NCBI GenBank assembly: GCA_022410635.1
Contig: JAJVDF010000299.1
Location: forward strand, 936,055-1,000,054
Reading direction: 5' to 3'
Source: Tretioscincus oriximinensis
Lineage: Eukaryota; Chordata; Lepidosauria; Squamata; Gymnophthalmidae
Length of the DNA stretch: 64,000 nucleotides
Shown here piece by piece: positions 57,509-64,000 of the stretch. Position numbers and translations under genes: made by a program. Under the pieces are notes generated by a model, which worked only from the letters and a program-made list of their open reading frames with translations, was not told the origin of the DNA and did no database searches. Each line of letters starts with the position of its first letter. Within the stretch, counting starts at the first letter, position 1.

Positions 57509-60500
57509 CTGATGGGTCCGGAATCATATTTGACATTTCATTCCAGCAAGACTGGCTAAGGAAGATTACTTTTCATATGGAAACTGAATGCCATAATCTT
57601 ACTCATGCCGGCGCTGGAATACCGAAACGGGGAGGAGCCATCGACAAATAGCCCTGTTATTTAAAAAAGAAGAAGAAGAAAATTGAAAAAAGCGGCAGCA
57701 GGAAGACCTCTGAACTTTGAATAAGAGGATTACAATCTGCAAGAACTATGGCTAATTGTTTTTATGATTAGAACTGGGTTGGAGCAAGTAACGGAGTTCA
57801 TATGCTGCCTTTAGCTCTTATACAAGCAGATCACAATCTTTGGCTTGCCCTTCAGAAGTGAGAAACAAATGTCAGTCATTGTTTTTCACTTCCTTTTTCC
57901 CCCATGGGATGGCTAAGAACCCCAGGGAGCTTATCTCTCTTTTCTCCACTTCTCTCACCCCTCTCCCATTTAATGGCTATCCTTACCTTCTTAAATTCTA
58001 CTTCAAGCCCCAACCAATTTTGAGCCATTCAGAAAAGCTCCTTGACTTTAAGGGATTTGTTCTTTGCTGTATGTAATCCTAGCCCAGCCAGCTGCAGCTT
58101 CTAGGTCCAAAAATGAAAGTGTGTTGTTGCCTTTACCCTTTTTCACATCAGGAAGCAGGGGTGTGTGTGGATGGGATGGGAGACAACTGGGTTTGCAGTT
58201 CCATGGGAGGAGCCTCGCTTTCTTTCCAGATTATAAAGCAAAAGAGAAAGGCCGCCTGAGCTGCGAACGTTGACAAGAGCACCTCCTCAAGGGAATCTGA
58301 AGAGCCTTAAAGTGATTTGTGAATAAGAGCCATTTATTAAATCCAGATCTTGGATTGAAACAGCAGAGGCCTTCATCACAAGGGCTCTTTCTTTTACGTT
58401 TTCTTCCTATCTTTCTTTTTTTACAAAACAAAAAACAAAAAAACAAATCCTTTTAAATCATGTTCTTTTATTAAAAGAAAATTGCAGCAAACAAAAGACA
58501 CAATTAGATGCCCAAGAACTCAGGAGATGGCTTTTTATATTTCAAGAGGATGACAGGCTGCTATATATATATTTTTGTTAATACTGTGGCCACTCTGAAA
58601 GAAAAAGACATAGAGTCGGAGGGTGGGTGGATGATAAACGCGCTTATCTACCCCGCTGCAGTGATGGTGATATATCCGTCCTTAGACAGGTATGATTTAA
58701 TTTCTTCATTAGCTAGTCCTAATGGCTTTCGTCTGCAAAGACGTGTGGCACATGATAAGGCCTTTGGATAGATCCACCACCTGGTAGCATCCTTCTGGCC
58801 TTTCAGCCTGTCTGAACTTTGCAGATTTCAGTCACGGGTAGGAACCAACAGTTGACGTTCTTTGCATTAAGACATTGTTGCAGGATTTGGAGAATCTAGT
58901 GTGGATGGTGAATAGAAGGTCCGGACCAATCTGCTGTCACCTTTGTGATCCTTCAGAATGACACAGCTTGCTTCTTTCATAATTTAAAAGCAAATTGTTA
59001 ATTTTTGAAGGGCTTTGTGTGTGTGTGCGTATGTGTGCACGTGTGTATTTTTTTTTTAATCAAGTGCCTTAGAAAAATACTTTCCCTTTTACTTAGAGAT
59101 GTGTGACATATTAAAATGCAAAGGAGGTATCTATTCTTACCCTTACTCCTCCTAACTTTTCATTGTTATCATCCCCATTCATGAATCTCTACTGAGTAGA
59201 GTTTTCTCCTTTCAACTGTTCAGGTATGTTTCTATTGATGTCTTTGTATTGTGCCAATGTTCCTCCCCTTCCCTTCTGGTGTGTTGTAGACCACTGATAG
59301 CAAAGTTTACAAATACCAAGTTCCAATGTCAATACTTTCCGTTTCAGCTCTTGGTAGCTGCTTTAAATTTACTTTCTTAGGAGAAATCAAAGTGGCTCAG
59401 CTATAAAAAAGACCACTTAGCTGAAATCTTCACTTTTCTATAGTAGTTTGAGGAATGCCATTTGGTACCCTAGTACCAAATATTTTTGCCAACACACAAT
59501 TGCTGAGACCCTGGCATACTCACATGCTTTGTTATCCTATGCTGACAAAGCCATTTGATAGGCTTTTTCCTGGGCAGTTGTCCATTTCAACCATTATCCT
59601 TGATAGCAAAGAGCCATTGCTGCCATGTTATGGATATGCTGACTATGCTGAATGTCTCTAGCTTTGGGCACGCATGATACTCTTTATATACATGTGCATG
59701 AGCAAAGCATATACTTCCAGTCATTTGCAGGCAAATATTCTTAATTCCATTGGTTTTATGATAGCCCTTGATTCCAGATCAGTGGTTTTGAGCCTAGAGT
59801 TGTCATTACCAACAAAATTGAAGACAATGGTAGATCAATATCCCAAGCAAGTCTGCTGGCCTACCACCAGCACTCTTTTCTGTAGCTGGTATCTTGAGTT
59901 GATTTTAGAGCAGAAGTGACCATTGGCTAAACTGAGGATCATGGTTCATGTAGGTATGTGCCATTTGGAGAGAGATAGACCTGATCTTCACGTTATCTCA
60001 TTCTACCCCAAGTCATTGTGGACTAGCACAGACCATAGCAGAGCTTAGACTATGTTCTCCAACGGAATAAAATAAAATATGAATCAGGCCATAATTTATA
60101 TTCTAGTATACAATTAGTCTCACTCCGTTCATATAAAGGAAGTAATCAACCTCAAAGCTATTGGCTCATGTGAACTACAGTATGGCTGCAATTGCACTAC
60201 ACCTTAAAACAATTGTTGAAATTTGAATTGGGAGTGGATTGAATTGCGTTTTAAATCTCTGCACACTCTTTCTGCTGTCGCTCACCTCATCTGCCCTACA
60301 CAAACTCAGAAGTTCACCCATCTCCTCCATGGCAATTCCTGCCTTACCAGAACCAAAGTCTGGCCAGCTGTTTCCTCCTCTTTCTCTCCGCGGGGCAGGC
60401 GGGGCTTCCTATCATTGTTGCTGACCCCCAGCAGCCCCTCACCAGCCTAGAGGAGAGGAGGAGACAGCTGGCCAGGCCTGGGTGCCAGTAGGGTAGGGAT

Positions 60501-62530
60501 CCCCATGATGAGAAGAAGAAGGGTAAGTTTCCTGAGCTCGTGCTGTGTGTGAAGATACAGCAGGCTGGAAGAAGGAAGAAAGAATGGATGAAGCTGTAGC
60601 ATGGCTGTTTCCTCAACAGAGGGGGAGCCATAGTGCTCGGTAGTCATAGTGCTGTTAACGCAAATTGCTAGGAATTGTGCCCAATTCGCGTTATACACCC
60701 AATTCTGTTCCCAGCACTTTGGCTCTGCAGATTGAAGGAGGTGATTGCACTTTAGATTTGGATTTAGTGTGCCCAGCGCAATGCCACTCCACTCTTGCTC
60801 CCTTTTTAAGACGTAGTACTTTTTCAGCCTATGTATCAAATTCTGTGCAAAAGATCCATGGCAAATGTTTAACAAGTCTACTGATATCAATATGCAAAGC
60901 ATTCCTGTATCCTTGATGTTAAAATGCTGCCTTAAAAGCAGTTCCACTTTTCAGCACCTGTAAGGTCACCTTCTAATAGTTACTTTATCTGTCCCGCGTA
61001 TCCCTTCCCAAATTACCTTTAAAGAACAGAGACTGATTGACACATTTACAATATCATATTGTTGATCATATTGTGTTGTTATCACAGTTGAAGAAGGAAC
61101 CATTTATGATTAAGATCCAGGCTGCATTCAGAGAGGGTATAAATCCCAAGATTATCCCCAGGCTATGGCGGTATTATTACATCTCACTGTGATGATTTCA
61201 GCATGGCCCTACTGATGTTAGGGTGACATTCCACAATAACATTATTGGGGAGAAATCAAATCTCTCCCGTATTAAAAGCAAGAATGCTTACTTTGCCTGG
61301 CCCTGTTTATCTGAGAGTAAAAAAAAAATTGTGACCATATATGCGCACTATTACACACTTCCAGGTATTTCAATTCATTAAAATATCTATATGTGCATTG
61401 CAGGAATAAGTATCCATGCTTGGTAAATAACTCGGCTGTCTTGTTATCTGGTCAATGTGGGACAATTTCAGAGTGCTTTGCTTTCAAATATGACCTTTCC
61501 TTATGTCTGGAGGTTGCCCCGTTGATTTCTTTGTAAAGATAGGCACACGTTTTGGCTGGACTGAGTCCCTATGTTAATTCTCTTATATTTGTATAAAGGA
61601 TGAAGGAAGACAGATTGTAGTTGTACAGATCACCTGCCAGGAGTAATAGATATGTTGAAAGGTAGTATTGCTGTCTATAGTAGGCATACAGAGAGTAAGA
61701 GTTCGTGTATACATATATTTCAATACATATGTGTTTGCGCGTGCTTGTGAGTTCTCTGTATGTGTTATATACATACGTGATTATGTGGGATTAGTTTTAT
61801 CCCTTACCTGGAGGCCAGAGTATGCACTTGAGCTTGGCTTGAGTTCAACAGGTAGTTCAGCACAACCCCCCCATCCAGCAAATGCAACTCTCATTTGGAG
61901 TTCCCATAACTTTGAATTTCACCTTTGTTGGTAGAGGGGCTTGGCTGTACACACTCAGTGAGTGGAATCAGGCCATAATACTGCATAGCTGATACCTCAT
62001 TTACCTCTCTGCTAGGTGCTTTACTGTTCTAATACAGAAAACTGTGTTTGATTGTATTTTTAGCAGGGCAAGAGGCAAAAAAAAGAAATAAAATTGTCCA
62101 TACATTCGTATCAGTACATCTCCATTTGCAAATGTACGTCATATTTTCTGATCAGTGTTCTTAGGTGAATTTCCTCTTTCCAAAATGCACAAAAAGGTCC
62201 CCTGTTGAGATTAATGTTACCATCACTCTCTCAAGATCATTATTATAATGCCAAGAAGAAAGAGAGCTGCAATGGGTTTGATCCTTACTCTTAAGGGACA
62301 AGTCAACAAGGAAGAAAAAGATGGCATGCGCCCATTGGAAAAATGGAATGTAAGACAGATTTCTCACACTTTACCAGCTTAAAGTGATTTGACCATCTAC
62401 TGGCTGAGCCAGATAATGTGACTTTACTGTGATTATTCAGTGTTTAAAGAAAAACAAATTCAAACTGTGTTTCTATGATTTGTATGAAAGCCTTTTAAAA
62501 GTACTATTTAATAAACATAGTAGAGATCTT
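57509..62530 (+). other. NRP2: Probable NRP2a 3' untranslated region
   Basis: Sequence after the NRP2a stop with almost no recognisable transposon content, unlike the introns, which fits a constrained UTR. Polyadenylation candidates are ATTAAA at 58470, paired AATAAA at 60066 and 60071, AATAAA at 62087 and AATAAA at 62510. The last is followed by a G/T-rich run (TTTGTTTTGGAATTGTTTC). A TG-rich stretch lies at 59017-59047. Mammalian NRP2a has a UTR of several kilobases, so a distal end near 62530 is plausible but inferred. Confidence 0.45.
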
Positions 62531-64000
62531 TGTTTTGGAATTGTTTCTTTGGTCTGGGAGGACCCTGCTGCTTGGTCTGAATATGTGAGGAGCGTCAACC
62601 AACTGTCCGCTGAACTGGTGAAACTCATAATGTAAATGTAGGGTGAATAATATTTTTGCAATGCATCCAGTTATTCTCTCTTAGCTATGATTTCTGAAGC
62701 TTGGTTGTTAGAATCTGTGGTTCATTATCAATGGCCTTGTGTTTAGAACAAACATTCTACTGAAAGGATCATTCTGGATTGATTTCATTGTATAATGGAT
62801 GAACCCTGGTCTGATATGGCATGTTTATAAAGGAAGAAAGGAAGGAGGAACCTTTCCTCATTGGGCCGTCTTCTGAAATATACCTCAGAATAAGACTTGC
62901 CACCCACATATTAGTGCAAATAACGACAGGCCTCAAACATCACATGTTCAGTGACAGTTCTTCTGATTATCATAGGCTCCTGGGAAGAATTTGATTAACA
63001 GGCAACCAAATCAATAAGAAGCTGTGTATAAATCATCATCCTTCCACAGATGATGTTATAGCTATTCTGACGGTTGTGTCATTAATAGTAAGAACTTTTC
63101 AGGTCAGACAAGTCTTTGGGAACCAGGATAAGGAATTACAAAGTCGTTATAAAAGAGAAATTTGGACATTAAAAATCAGTAATAGAACATTGTTAGTGAT
63201 AAACCCATCAATAAGCAGGTTTCACATGCAAATGTTTGAAAACGAGATGAACATTTCTGGACTCAGTTATTATTAAGCAGTGATTAATAGATCAGCATCA
63301 AGTCATTGAGTGAAAACAGTTTTTTCTCAACTGGAACCCATGAATGCAAATGAAAGCTATTTGGACAGTCCAAGATTTCAGTTCTAATTTAAATTTTGGA
63401 CAAAAGATAGTAAATGAAACTGAAGGAGATATAGAACAACGTTTTATCTACAGCAACAATGACCAGAGAAATACAAACATTGCAGTTAAATGATATAAAC
63501 TTGGCAAGAAAAAAGTAAAAATAAAATGGAACAGTCAGAAACGATAAAATAACCACATTTGGAACAAGAAAAAACAAAAAGATTTGATTATAGGTTTATA
63601 TGACATCAATTATGTAATTAAAATGATTCCAGCATAAACCATTACAGAGATTAATGAACTTGTATGCAGTATAGCAAATATTGCAATAAAAGAACTGATT
63701 TTTAAGTAAGCAAAGCAGATACCTAAAAAGAGTGAAGAAACTTTAGGCAGATTTAAGTAATTTGAAGAAACTGAAGTAGAGCTTTTTTAAAAGATAAAGT
63801 AGTCACATGTGATTGAATGCTGGACTTAAACCATTAGAATTTTTTTGGAATAACTGAGACATCAAATTGTCCTAGTAGTATAAAAATTATCAGCAATAGG
63901 GAACTACAATACCATAAATATTGTAAAAGTAAAACATTTCTGTTTATAATAAATCAACATTTATTCTACAAAAACTTCTGGTTTAAATGTTCAGAAGGCC
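62531..64000. other. Presumed intergenic sequence downstream of NRP2
   Basis: A-rich sequence with no exon, SINE or TIR element recognised. 62870-62945 weakly resembles the CCTGTCCCCACTGAGC MITE family. The part after 63300 is notably A-rich on the plus strand. Confidence 0.4.

Noticed and set aside
63300..64000. A-rich stretch resembling an L1-type ORF region
   Set aside because: No reverse-transcriptase or endonuclease motif could be read in any frame; left as unassigned.

Overview
This is a 64-kb piece of a vertebrate nuclear genome, most likely from a squamate reptile (lizard or snake; inferred). It is AT-rich, intron-dominated and carries one recognisable gene. The repeat content supports a squamate: CR1/L3-type and L2-like LINE fragments, tRNA-derived SINEs ending in a 'ggggtataa…aaataaat' tail, a SPIN-like hAT element, many foldback MITEs and abundant trinucleotide microsatellites. 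The species cannot be read from the sequence.

The gene is the 3' half of NRP2 (neuropilin-2) on the plus strand. Six coding segments were placed by reading frame, splice signals and protein similarity recalled from the family: two MAM-domain exons (2858-3120, 6836-6932), a short linker exon (16587-16631), the terminal exon of the NRP2b form (32703-32983, own membrane span and tail), a 69-bp juxtamembrane exon (53168-53236), and the terminal exon of the NRP2a form (57204-57508, ending in the PDZ ligand SEA). Every junction after the linker exon is phase 1. The linker can therefore join the 2b exon, or the 69-bp exon plus the 2a exon, or the 2a exon directly, all in frame. An internal phase-1 GT in the linker exon could give forms shorter by 8 residues. 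The exons encoding the CUB and F5/8 domains lie upstream of the window.

Layout: 1-2857 intron; 2858-6932 MAM exons; 6933-16586 intron with an antisense CR1, several MITEs and an array of three CRE-like sites; 16632-32702 intron with foldback elements, SINEs and a nested hAT; 32703 to about 35530 NRP2b exon and 3' UTR; about 35531-53167 long intron holding most of the microsatellites, the SPIN-like element, a GC-rich hAT MITE and a sense CR1; 53168-57508 the NRP2a exons; 57509 to about 62530 probable NRP2a 3' UTR; the rest intergenic.

No new multi-gene system is visible. The most distinctive signals are the isoform-choice architecture of NRP2, a retroposon family present as palindromic copies with 9-13 bp target duplications, a SPIN-like hAT with a perfect 8-bp duplication, and a Tc1/mariner-type MITE carrying three evenly spaced TGACGTCA-type sites.
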